DNA of 64,000 nt from Nonomuraea guangzhouensis. Its GTDB lineage: Bacteria > Actinomycetota > Actinomycetes > Streptosporangiales > Streptosporangiaceae. A program made the translations under genes and the position numbers. Shown here one piece after another: positions 7,771 to 15,390 of the stretch (position 1 is its first letter; every line of letters starts with the position of its first letter). Location of the stretch: NCBI RefSeq assembly GCF_019396345.1, contig NZ_JAHKRM010000002.1:62001-126000 (forward strand). Reading direction: 5' to 3'. Under the pieces are notes generated by a model that had not been told where the DNA came from, made no database searches, and saw only the letters and a list, made by a program, of their open reading frames with translations.

Positions 7771-7928
7771 GGGAGGTCGCGCTCCCGACGAAGTCGGGAG
7801 CTTCTCAAGCGACCGACTCGCCGAACGGAGTGAGGCCATAAGCAGGGAGGTCGCGCTCCCGACGAAGTCGGGAGCTTCTCAAGCGACCGACTCGCCGAAC
7901 GGAGTGAGGCCATAAGCAGGGAGGTCGC
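7770..7928. repeat. 74-base tandem repeat with nested hairpin
   Basis: Two identical 74-base units (7770-7843 and 7844-7917) are followed by the first 11 bases of a third. Each unit holds the hairpin GCTCCCGAC-GAA-GTCGGGAGC, enclosed by GGTCGC...GCGACC, and then CCGAACGGAGTGAGG (7821-7835 and 7895-7909). A close variant of the last motif occurs in the repeats flanking the kinase gene at 49.4 and 51.3 kb, so this looks like a dispersed palindromic element. Confidence 0.85.
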
Positions 7929-7974
7929 TGGAAGCTCAGTGCAGCACGACGACGTCCTCGACATCCCGGGGCCC

Positions 7975-8631
7975 TCAAAGCAGCGGCGGGGTGGCGATGA
8001 GGTCCTCGGTGTCGTAGGTCAGCTCGGAGACGACGTCCACCACCCCCTCGACCTCGCGGATCCTCTCCACCAGGGCCACGGTCTGCGACTTGCGGCGCAC
8101 CTTCCCGCCGATCGTCACGACGGCCCTGTCGACCTCGACCGAGAACGCCTCGCGGTCCGGCAGCAGCGCGGCTATGTCGGCGAGCACGTCGGCGGCCGGG
8201 CGGACGAAGACCCGCAGCACGTCCCTCTGGTGCAGGGTGCCGCAGATGTGCCCGGTGGCCGGGTCGACCACCGGCAGCTGCCTGATGCGCTTGTCGTGCA
8301 TCAACCGCGCCGCGTCACGGACGGACGTGTCGGGGGTGACGGTGATCGCCGGCGCGGTCATCAGCTCGGCCGCCTTCACGCCGGCCGCCTTCTGATGCTC
8401 CTGCCGCCGCGTACGCGACTCGAACATCGAGACGCTGTGCCGTACCGGGTCCGTCTCCTTGAGCAGCAGGTCGTCCTCGGAGACCACGCCCACGGGCCGT
8501 CTCTCGGCGTCGATCACGGTGACCGCCCCGACCGCGTAGCGCTCCATGGCCGCGACGATGTCGAGGAACGACGAGTCTTCGAGGACGGCGATGGCCACGC
8601 GGCCCATGACGTCCTTGACCAGGATTGTCAT
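7975..8631 (-). CDS. CBS-pair protein with C-terminal BON domain
   Basis: The 218-residue protein has two CBS motifs (about 1-62 and 78-140) and a BON domain (about 148-212: SVEVDRAVVTIGGKV...VEGVVDVVSEL). CBS pairs usually bind adenine nucleotides; BON domains bind membranes or partner proteins. Similar genes are common in actinobacterial hypoxia regulons. The start is ATG 8631, preceded by GCGAGG; a longer frame to 8658 has no ribosome-binding site. A DosR-like box at 8685-8699 is in promoter position. Confidence 0.87.
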   Translation of the reverse strand: MTILVKDVMGRVAIAVLEDSSFLDIVAAMERYAVGAVTVIDAERRPVGVVSEDDLLLKETDPVRHSVSMFESRTRRQEHQKAAGVKAAELMTAPAITVTPDTSVRDAARLMHDKRIRQLPVVDPATGHICGTLHQRDVLRVFVRPAADVLADIAALLPDREAFSVEVDRAVVTIGGKVRRKSQTVALVERIREVEGVVDVVSELTYDTEDLIATPPLL

Positions 8632-8684
8632 TGTTCGTACCTCGCTTTCCCTTCTCACGTTCCTCCGCGGCGGCCGGTCTCGGC

Positions 8685-8699
8685 AGCGCCGAAAGTCCC
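8685..8699 (-). promoter_or_regulatory. DosR/OsdR-like box upstream of the CBS-BON gene
   Basis: Read on the minus strand, GGGACTTTCGGCGCT matches 11 of 12 fixed positions of the DosR-type core. It lies 54-68 bases upstream of ATG 8631 and also within the shared intergenic region of the rightward HTH-PNPOx gene. Confidence 0.5.
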
Positions 8700-8795
8700 T
8701 AATTCGCCGGCCAAGGGACCCTAAGCCACCTTTGACCTGCTAAAAGGCCGCGATCCGGGCAGGAAGGAAAGACACCACCGGACTAGGAGACGATC

Positions 8796-9443
8796 ATGGC
8801 AGCCACCGGCGACCTCGGGCGTCGCATCGCCCATCACCGCGAGCGGCTCGGTCTGACCCTCGAACAGGTCGCCGAGCGCGCTGACATGTCACCCGGCTAC
8901 CTCCAGTACCTGGAAGAACATCCCGGCACCCCCACCGCCGAGGCCATGTACCGGCTGGCCGGAGCCTTGGAGACCAGCGTCGAAGACCTCCTCGGCGGCG
9001 CCGTCGACCGGCCACCGGGCCGTGGCCGGGCCAGAACGGCTCCGACGCTGCAGAGCCTGGACCGCGAGGAATGCCTCAAGCTGATCGAGCCCGGCGGCAT
9101 CGGCCGGGTGGCCTTCAACGGCTCCCACGGCCCGACCGTGCTGCCGGTCAACTACGAGCTGCACGAGGGCTCCATCATCTTCCGCACCGCCTCGGGCGGC
9201 CCCATGGACCAGGACCTGCGTACCGGCCTGGAAGGCGTGGAGATCAAGGTCGGCTTCGAGGTGGACCAGATCGACGAGGCCCAGCGCGAGGGCTGGAGCG
9301 TGCTCGTGCAGGGCCCCGCCCACCACATACCTCCCGACGAGCTGCCGGAGGTCACCGTCACCCCCTGGGCGGGCGGCGAACGCCACCTGTACGTCCGCAT
9401 CAGCCCGCAGCAGGTCACCGGCCGCCGCATCCACAACCTCTGA
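8796..9443 (+). CDS. HTH plus pyridoxamine 5'-phosphate oxidase-like protein
   Basis: The 215-residue protein joins an N-terminal XRE-type helix-turn-helix (about 5-66: LGLTLEQVAERADMSPGYLQYLE) to a PNPOx-like split-barrel flavin-binding domain (about 85-215: LIEPGGIGRVAFNG...VLPVNYELHEGSIIFRT). This fusion is typical of actinobacteria, where such proteins bind FMN or F420 and are often in dormancy/redox regulons. Reaction and ligand are not known. The gene is divergent from the CBS-BON gene, and a DosR-like box lies in the shared region. Confidence 0.86.
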   Translation: MAATGDLGRRIAHHRERLGLTLEQVAERADMSPGYLQYLEEHPGTPTAEAMYRLAGALETSVEDLLGGAVDRPPGRGRARTAPTLQSLDREECLKLIEPGGIGRVAFNGSHGPTVLPVNYELHEGSIIFRTASGGPMDQDLRTGLEGVEIKVGFEVDQIDEAQREGWSVLVQGPAHHIPPDELPEVTVTPWAGGERHLYVRISPQQVTGRRIHNL

Positions 9444-9494
9444 TCGCGAAGCGCGGGATCGAACCAGAACCCCGGCCGCGCCGTATCTGACCAT

Positions 9495-10043
9495 GTGAGC
9501 GCCGATCAGATCGGACCCGCCGGCCGCGTCGTGCGCGCCGCGGTGTTCGCGGTCGCCTGCGTGTACGCCGCGCTCGGCATGCACGTGCTGGCCGGTGGCC
9601 CGCGCGCCGGGCTGGGGATCGTCGCCGCCGCCACCGCCATGACCGGCGCGGGGGCCTACGTCCTCGCGCGCCGACGGCGGAGCATGGGGACGCTGCTGGC
9701 CGCCTCCTTCGCCGCGCAGTACGGCATGCACCACCTCTTCGGTTCGGCCGTCCCGTTGACGGGACACCACGAAGGCGGGCTGTCCGCGGGGCTCGGGATG
9801 CTGACGGCGCACGTGCTGGTCGCGACGCTGTCGGCCTGGTGGCTGGAGCGCGGCGAGACGGCGCTGGCCACCCTCCTGTCCCTGCTGGCCTGCTCGCTCC
9901 GCGACCTGTGGCGGCCGCTCACCGATGCGCTCGCGCCGCCCGCGACGACGCGCCGCGTGGCGCCGGTCGTGGCGGTCGCGCCCGCCATCCGCGCGTCCCA
10001 GGTGCTGGCCTGGGCGCTGTGCCGCCGGGGGCCGCCTCAGTAG
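9495..10043 (+). CDS. Hypothetical membrane protein, His-containing
   Basis: The 182-residue protein has about five hydrophobic segments and no motif I recognise. Segment three carries QYGMHHLFG and the following loop TGHHEGG, a histidine pattern that could serve a metal or heme, but this is only suggestive. The GTG start has no clear ribosome-binding sequence. It sits 51 bases after the PNPOx gene and ahead of the PepSY membrane protein. Confidence 0.65.
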   Translation: MSADQIGPAGRVVRAAVFAVACVYAALGMHVLAGGPRAGLGIVAAATAMTGAGAYVLARRRRSMGTLLAASFAAQYGMHHLFGSAVPLTGHHEGGLSAGLGMLTAHVLVATLSAWWLERGETALATLLSLLACSLRDLWRPLTDALAPPATTRRVAPVVAVAPAIRASQVLAWALCRRGPPQ

Positions 10044-10147
10044 GCAGGCGACGCTGTCGCGCTGCTCCGCTGATCCTTACCGGCACCGTGTGTCGCCGGG
10101 TATGACCGCGTGGATCGCCGTCGTACCCCGGGCACCGCACGTCCGGT

Positions 10148-10200
10148 CCGTCATGACCGTACGACGACCGCGGTATGCCCCGTGCGTCCGGTCATGACCG
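10148..10200. promoter_or_regulatory. Paired TCATGA-centred palindromes upstream of the PepSY gene
   Basis: CGGTCATGACCG at 10189-10200 is a perfect palindrome. CCGTCATGACCG at 10148-10159 is the same site with one change. The centres are 41 bases apart, about four helical turns, and the nearer site ends 52 bases before the ATG at 10253. This looks like a two-site operator. Confidence 0.55.
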
Positions 10201-10252
10201 CCCCCGCTGTTCGCGCGCCTTCGGCGTGCGCGTCTCCGGAACGGAGAAGTTC

Positions 10253-11686
10253 ATGACCTCTGTAGAGGTACGGCCGGAAACCAGCCTGCCCACCACCCCG
10301 GTCCTGTCGTCCCAGCGCTACCGCGTCGTCTGGCGCTGGCATTTCTACGCCGGGCTGTTCGTCGCGCCCGTCCTGCTCGTCCTCGCCGTGACCGGATCGA
10401 TCTACCTGTTCAAGGAGCCGTTCGAGGCGTGGCACTACGCCGACGTCCGTACGCTCGCCGCACCCGTGACCGCGGCCCGGCCCCTGTCGGAGCAGGTCGC
10501 GGCCGCCCGGCAGGCCCGGCCCGGCGCGGCCGTCATGTCGGTCATCCCGCCCACCGCCCCGGACCGGACCACCCGGGTGATCCTTCAGGGCGCCGACGCC
10601 GGGCCGTGGGCCCAGGGCATCTCGGTCTACGTCGACCCGTCCACGTCCCGTGTGGTCGGGCAGATCGACGACGCGACCACCTTCATGCGGGTCGTACGCA
10701 CCATCCACGGCGAACTGATGTCGGGCACCATAGGCGACCGGGTCGTGGAGATCGCCGCGTGCTGGGCGCTGATCCTCGTGGCCACCGGCACGTACCTGTG
10801 GTGGAGCGGCCGCCGTACCCACAAGCGGGCCAAACGGTCGGGCCGCGGCCGGCTGCGCCGCCTGCACACTCTCACCGGAGTCGGCGCCGGGGCGGCGGTC
10901 GTCTTCCTCGTCCTCTCCGGCCTGCCCTGGTCGGGCGTGTGGGGTGACGGCCTGCAGCGCATCCAGGACAGCACCGGTTCGACCTACCCCAGCGCGGACG
11001 CCTTCCCCCACACCTCGACGCTCTCCGGAGACCTGTCCACCAACCCCGACGCCAAGGTGCCCTGGTCGGCCGAACGGCTTCCCGTACCGCAGTCCGACGG
11101 CCACGCCGCGCACGAGAGCGCCGGCGGCGTGCTGCAACCGCGTGCCCTGCCCATCGAGCGGGCCCTGGCCGCCGCCCGTCCGGTCCTGCGTGACTGCCGG
11201 CCGGCCGAATGCGACATCAAGATCCTCCTCCCGGCTGACGCGAAGGGCGTCTACACCGTCGTGACCGACAACCGCCGCGACCCGGCCGCGGCCCAGACGC
11301 TCCACATCGACCAGTACAGCGGCAGGGTGCTGGTCTCCTACGGCTGGGCCGAGTACGGCATCATGGCCAAAGCCGTCGAACAGGGCATCGCCCTGCACGA
11401 GGGCCGCCGCTACGGCACCGCCAACCTGATCGTCATGCTCGGCGCCTGCCTGGCCCTGATCACGCTCGTGGTCACCGGCGCGTGGATGTGGTGGAAGCGC
11501 CGCCCGCGCGGGCGCGCCGGGGCGCCGGCCCGCGCCACCAACAGGCGGACCACGTACGGAGTGATCGCCATCATGGCGGCGCTCGGCCTGCTGTTCCCGC
11601 TCGCGGGCGCCACCATGGTGGTCGTGCTGCTGCTCGACTGGCTGGTGCTGCGGCGGGTCCCGGCGGTCGCGCGGGTGATCGGCTGA
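10253..11686 (+). CDS. PepSY-associated transmembrane protein
   Basis: The 477-residue protein has four long membrane segments, at about 30-50, 172-195, 212-235 and 390-415, plus a hydrophobic C-terminus. Extracytoplasmic PepSY-like regions lie between them (ISVYVDPSTSRVVGQIDD and LHIDQYSGRVLVSYGW). The opening YRVVWRWHFYAGLFVAPVLL is characteristic of the PepSY_TM family, often linked to iron/siderophore or copper handling. The start at ATG 10253 follows GGAGAAGTTC; an earlier in-frame start at 10175 would cut through the palindromes. Transport substrate unknown. Confidence 0.85.
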   Translation: MTSVEVRPETSLPTTPVLSSQRYRVVWRWHFYAGLFVAPVLLVLAVTGSIYLFKEPFEAWHYADVRTLAAPVTAARPLSEQVAAARQARPGAAVMSVIPPTAPDRTTRVILQGADAGPWAQGISVYVDPSTSRVVGQIDDATTFMRVVRTIHGELMSGTIGDRVVEIAACWALILVATGTYLWWSGRRTHKRAKRSGRGRLRRLHTLTGVGAGAAVVFLVLSGLPWSGVWGDGLQRIQDSTGSTYPSADAFPHTSTLSGDLSTNPDAKVPWSAERLPVPQSDGHAAHESAGGVLQPRALPIERALAAARPVLRDCRPAECDIKILLPADAKGVYTVVTDNRRDPAAAQTLHIDQYSGRVLVSYGWAEYGIMAKAVEQGIALHEGRRYGTANLIVMLGACLALITLVVTGAWMWWKRRPRGRAGAPARATNRRTTYGVIAIMAALGLLFPLAGATMVVVLLLDWLVLRRVPAVARVIG

Positions 11687-11692
11687 CGCCGG

Positions 11693-13726
11693 TCAGGGTT
11701 CCCGATAGTCGGCGGCGACCCCGATCAGCGAAATGAGGCCGGAGGCGAACTCCATCGCCTCCGCGTGCCCCTCGCTGAACGGCGACTGGAAGCCCACTCC
11801 CTCCCACTTCTGGGTGGCGGGGTTCCACAGGTCGCTGCCGACCTCGAAGTCCCACCCGAAGATGCCGTGGTCGTACCAGAGCTCGTCCGCGGAGTTGCCC
11901 GCCGCCGAATACAGCACGTCGGTCACCGGCCCGGTCTGCTGGGGCCAGGTGACCGTGCCGCGTTCGGCGGCGATGGCCTGCTCGATGGTGCGGGCCGAGC
12001 GCAGGAAGTACGCCTCCTGCCGGGTCGTGGGCCGGGGCAGGGTGACCCGGCCGTCGAGCTTGTAGGCGCCGGGCGGCCACATGAAGTACCCGCCGTAGCT
12101 GTGGACGTTCATCGCGAACTTGATGTTGCGGTACCTCTGCGCCAGCCAGATGACGTTGCGGCTCTCGGGCTCGGAATGCTCGGCGGGCCCGGCGAACGTA
12201 CCGTTCTGGCAGTTGGCCGAGGCGCCGAAGTACCCGTCGGACAGCGAGCCCACGGCGTAGTTGCGATTGACGTCCACGCCCCAGGTATTGCGCTGTGCCG
12301 GGTCGGACTGCTGCGCCGGGCAGTGGTTGGTCATGTTCTTACGCTGGGAGTTGAAGTCGTAGAAGCTGTAGTTGGCGCCGTCGGGGTTGACCGTGGGGAC
12401 GATGAAGATGTCGGTGCGGTTCAGCAGCTCGCGGGTCGCCGCGTCGCGCGGGTAGTTGCGCAGCAGCCGCTCCGCCGCCTCGATGGTGACCAGCGGCCCC
12501 ACCCATTCCCGGGCGTGTTCCTGGGCGTAGGCGAGCACTCCGGTACGCGAGCCGTCACGATGGACGCCGACGCGCAGCGCCAGCACCCGCCACGGCGCGC
12601 GGGAGACGTCGGCCGGCGCCTTGAGGAAGTCGCTGAGCTGGGTGATCGGCGCGGGCGCCATGACGCCCAGCCCCGCGTCCGTGCGGTAGGTCGTGGCCTT
12701 GACGGCGATGCCCGGCGTCGCGTTGATCGCCGCAACCACCTGGGCGGCGGTGCTGGTGGGCGTGCCGGAGCCGTCGGTCGCCAGGCTGACCGTGATCTGC
12801 TTGCCGTTCACCGTCACCTGTAACGGCCGGTCGGCGGCGCCGGGATTGACGAGCTCGATGGCCAGGTCGTTGCCGCCCTCGGAGCCGTAGGCGTTCGAGG
12901 TGACCACGACGGCGGCGCCGGGCACGGCACCGATCAGGGCTTGGGCACGCCGCCGGTAGCCGTTGGTCGGGTTCGGCAGCGTGATGATGTCGGTGAGCTT
13001 GGGGAAGCGCTGGTGCAGCGCCTTGACCCGCTCGTTGAGCTGCGTCGGCGGCATGTACTGGCTGACGAAGTCCTTCTGGTAGCCGGGACCCGTGCGGTCG
13101 GGCCGCTCGCCGTCGGGCCACTCCTTGACCCGTGCCTCCGCCTTGCCACCGGCCGCCGACGTGACGGTGATCCACTGCGGCTGGTTCTCCGCCGGCACCG
13201 GAGTGCTGAGCTGGTGACCCAGGTACGCGCCCGCATCGACGTACGGCACCATCGGCGCCTGCCCGCTGGAACCGCGCCGGCCCGTCCAGCTCGCGCTGAG
13301 CACGGCCGCCGCCCCGGCGTTGCTGGACGCCTCGACCGACAGGAAGTACCCGTCGCGGGTCTTGAACCAGACCGCCCGCTCGATGACCAGCTGGTCCTGC
13401 GCGGCGCCGCTCTTCGGCGTCCGCTGGGCCGGTGTTCCGGTCGCCAACGTGGCGCCGAGCGACCCGAGCTGCGAGAGCTGACTCGGTGTGACGACGGCGT
13501 CGACCTGGACGCTGCCGTCCGCCTGCGGCCGTACCCGCTCGGTGAGGTCGGCCCCCGAGGCCACCAGCCGCTCCATCGTGGCCTGGTCCGGCACGGAGAG
13601 CGTGACCAGAGAGGCCGGCTCCGGGTCGGCCGGCCCGGCGACCGCCGGGACGGACGTCCCCGAGGTCAGGGATGTCGTAAGAAGAACGATCGCCACAACG
13701 ACCGCGGACGCCCGTAAGCCACGCAT
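11693..13726 (-). CDS. Secreted M14 zinc carboxypeptidase with inserted domain
   Basis: The 677-residue protein has a signal peptide (about 1-30), a propeptide-like region to about 220, and an M14 catalytic domain. Zinc ligands are H404 and E407 (QEHAREW) and H542 (NVHSYGG); the catalytic Glu is E628 (GWDFEVGS). About 115 residues (275-390, including VTVNGKQITVSLATDG and AAQVVAAINA) interrupt the domain before the HxxE motif. The start is ATG 13726 with CAGGAGGAGCC upstream. It converges on the PepSY gene with only six bases between. Likely an extracellular peptidase that trims peptides from their C-terminus. Confidence 0.9.
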   Translation of the reverse strand: MRGLRASAVVVAIVLLTTSLTSGTSVPAVAGPADPEPASLVTLSVPDQATMERLVASGADLTERVRPQADGSVQVDAVVTPSQLSQLGSLGATLATGTPAQRTPKSGAAQDQLVIERAVWFKTRDGYFLSVEASSNAGAAAVLSASWTGRRGSSGQAPMVPYVDAGAYLGHQLSTPVPAENQPQWITVTSAAGGKAEARVKEWPDGERPDRTGPGYQKDFVSQYMPPTQLNERVKALHQRFPKLTDIITLPNPTNGYRRRAQALIGAVPGAAVVVTSNAYGSEGGNDLAIELVNPGAADRPLQVTVNGKQITVSLATDGSGTPTSTAAQVVAAINATPGIAVKATTYRTDAGLGVMAPAPITQLSDFLKAPADVSRAPWRVLALRVGVHRDGSRTGVLAYAQEHAREWVGPLVTIEAAERLLRNYPRDAATRELLNRTDIFIVPTVNPDGANYSFYDFNSQRKNMTNHCPAQQSDPAQRNTWGVDVNRNYAVGSLSDGYFGASANCQNGTFAGPAEHSEPESRNVIWLAQRYRNIKFAMNVHSYGGYFMWPPGAYKLDGRVTLPRPTTRQEAYFLRSARTIEQAIAAERGTVTWPQQTGPVTDVLYSAAGNSADELWYDHGIFGWDFEVGSDLWNPATQKWEGVGFQSPFSEGHAEAMEFASGLISLIGVAADYREP

Positions 13727-13951
13727 CGGCTCCTCCTGGATCACCGGTATGGAGATCAGTGAAAGCCGACTTGACGAAACAGGCAAGACCCACTCAAAAG
13801 AGGTGTATCGGTCGAACTACCGCGGGAGTTGTATCCCGGAGCGGTCTTGCGGATAAAAGTTGACCTCTATCTCAAACCGGCGGTTGACGCGCAAAACGAC
13901 GTCGCTTCGTAGCTTGAGGCGCGGTTTCCCATGCGCTTTTGAGGAGAAGTG

Positions 13952-15220
13952 ATGCGACATTCCCCGCGCTGGTTGGCGCGCGCACTGGCCGGATTACTGC
14001 TGATCGCCGGAGCGGTCGTGGTCCCGGCGGCCGCGGCGCAGGCCGAGACGTGTTCGACGAGCCTGCCCCTTCCCGACGGCTACGGCATCACCTGCGTACG
14101 CGTGGACCGGCACCCGCAGGCCGACGGGTCCGAGCTGCGGGACGTCACGATGACGTCCACGGCGATCTTCCAGGCGTCCGGCGGCACTCCGGCGATCAGC
14201 CCGCTGGCCCAGCCGATCACCGTACGGATCTACCTGCCCGACGACTACGACCCGGACCGGAGCGCCCCCTACCGGTCGCTCTACCTGATCAACGGTGGCG
14301 GGGACAACTACGACGAGTGGACGACGAAGGCCGATCTGGTGTCCCTGATGGCCGACGTGCCGGACTATGACGGCATCGTGGTGATGCCGACCGGCGGGAT
14401 GACCGGCTGGTACAGCGACTGGGCCGGCCGCACGGACGGATATTTCTCGCCCAAGTGGGAGACGTACCACATCTCGCAGCTCATCCCGTGGATCGACGCC
14501 AACTTCAACACCATCACCGACCGATCCGGGCGCGGGCTGGCCGGGATCTCGATGGGCGGCTTCGGCACGCTCAAGTACGCCGCCGCGCACCCCGACGTGT
14601 TCTCGGTCATCGGCGCCATCTCCCCGGGCACCGACCTGCGGGCCCCGGCCGCCCAGCGGACGATCTCCAACTCCATGTGGCTGTCCGGCGCCGCGATCAA
14701 CCTGTTGGATCGGGGTGTATACCGCGTCAACAAGTACGAGAACGGCATCCTGGTGCTCGACCAGGACCAGCAGCGGCGCTACCGGCTGGACACCCTGTTC
14801 GGGCCGCACACCACCGCCGTCGTGGACGGCACGACGGTCGACGACTGGCCGGCCGCCAACCCGGCCGAACTGGCGACGCAGGGCAAGTACGCACCGTACA
14901 GCGGCAAGTTCGGCCTGTACGCGGGCGGCTGCGTGGACCTTCCCGGCCCGCCCGACCGGCCCGAGTACGCCAACGGCCACCAGCCGGCCCCGGCCGAGTG
15001 CGCCTACGACACCGACACCGATGCCGACGCCCCGATGGCCGGCGAGGCCATGCTCGGCGCGTACGCGAGCGTCTTCGACACCACGCTGACCAGCCTGGGA
15101 GTCGACCACCGGTACTGCTACGGCACCGGCGGGCACGACTGGAACTCCTGGCCCGCCAACCTGGTGGACTTCCTCCAGTACGCGTACGGCACGGCCCCGG
15201 CTCGCTGCCCCAACGCGTAG
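13952..15220 (+). CDS. Secreted esterase (esterase D / antigen-85-like alpha/beta hydrolase)
   Basis: The 422-residue protein has a signal peptide cleaved near AQAE-TCS. Its alpha/beta-hydrolase core has a nucleophile elbow GISMGG and a C-terminal His in GGHDWNSWP, as in the PF00756 putative-esterase family (feruloyl esterases, antigen 85). Several Cys residues may form disulfides outside the cell. The start is ATG 13952, five bases after GAGGAG; the overlapping GTG at 13949 is too close to the ribosome-binding site. It is divergent from the M14 peptidase, so both could serve extracellular nutrient release. Confidence 0.85.
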   Translation: MRHSPRWLARALAGLLLIAGAVVVPAAAAQAETCSTSLPLPDGYGITCVRVDRHPQADGSELRDVTMTSTAIFQASGGTPAISPLAQPITVRIYLPDDYDPDRSAPYRSLYLINGGGDNYDEWTTKADLVSLMADVPDYDGIVVMPTGGMTGWYSDWAGRTDGYFSPKWETYHISQLIPWIDANFNTITDRSGRGLAGISMGGFGTLKYAAAHPDVFSVIGAISPGTDLRAPAAQRTISNSMWLSGAAINLLDRGVYRVNKYENGILVLDQDQQRRYRLDTLFGPHTTAVVDGTTVDDWPAANPAELATQGKYAPYSGKFGLYAGGCVDLPGPPDRPEYANGHQPAPAECAYDTDTDADAPMAGEAMLGAYASVFDTTLTSLGVDHRYCYGTGGHDWNSWPANLVDFLQYAYGTAPARCPNA

Positions 15221-15224
15221 CAGG

Positions 15225-15254
15225 TTGATCTGATCACGAGGAGGAGAGTAGGGT
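15225..15254 (+). promoter_or_regulatory. Promoter of the leader-LacI transcript
   Basis: TTGATC (15225-15230) and TAGGGT (15249-15254) are separated by 18 bases. The first operator begins two bases after the -10 element, so a repressor there would cover the transcription start. Confidence 0.5.
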
Positions 15255-15255
15255 C

Positions 15256-15283
15256 TGGCGGTGTTAATCGTTTAACACCGCCA
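15256..15283. promoter_or_regulatory. LacI-type operator O1
   Basis: A perfect inverted repeat has 12-base arms TGGCGGTGTTAA and TTAACACCGCCA around TCGT. Its core, TGTTAATCGTTTAACA (15262-15277), shares the pattern TGTTANTCGNYTAACA with a second site at 15372-15387. A terminator is unlikely because no T-run follows and a Shine-Dalgarno sequence starts immediately after. Confidence 0.75.
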
Positions 15284-15297
15284 GGAGGAAGATCGAG

Positions 15298-15390
15298 ATG
15301 ATCATCCACGCACCGATCGTCGTACGAGATCGGAGCCATGAGAAAGCCGATCTTTCCTGTCGGAAATATTATGTTATTCGACTAACATGA
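15298..15390 (+). CDS. 30-codon leader ORF overlapping the lacI start
   Basis: ATG 15298 follows a strong AGGAGGAAG and opens a 30-codon frame (beginning MIIHAPIVVRDR and ending YYVIRLT). It stops at TGA 15388-15390, overlapping the ATG of the LacI gene in an ATGA junction. The LacI gene has no ribosome-binding site of its own, so translation by coupling is the simplest reading. No homology is recognised. Confidence 0.5.
   Translation: MIIHAPIVVRDRSHEKADLSCRKYYVIRLT
15372..15387. promoter_or_regulatory. LacI-type operator O2 overlapping the lacI start codon
   Basis: TGTTATTCGACTAACA fits the same TGTTANTCGNYTAACA pattern as O1. It lies 110 bases (centre to centre) downstream, and its last base is the A of the LacI start codon. 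Two spaced sites would allow looping and autoregulation. Confidence 0.65.

Noticed and set aside
7770..7928. Tandem repeats as a CRISPR array
   Set aside because: Units are adjacent with no unique spacers, and no cas genes are present in the window.
15256..15283. Inverted repeat read as an intrinsic terminator of the esterase gene
   Set aside because: No T-run follows, its core recurs at the lacI start codon, and a promoter and ribosome-binding site flank it, which fit an operator better.
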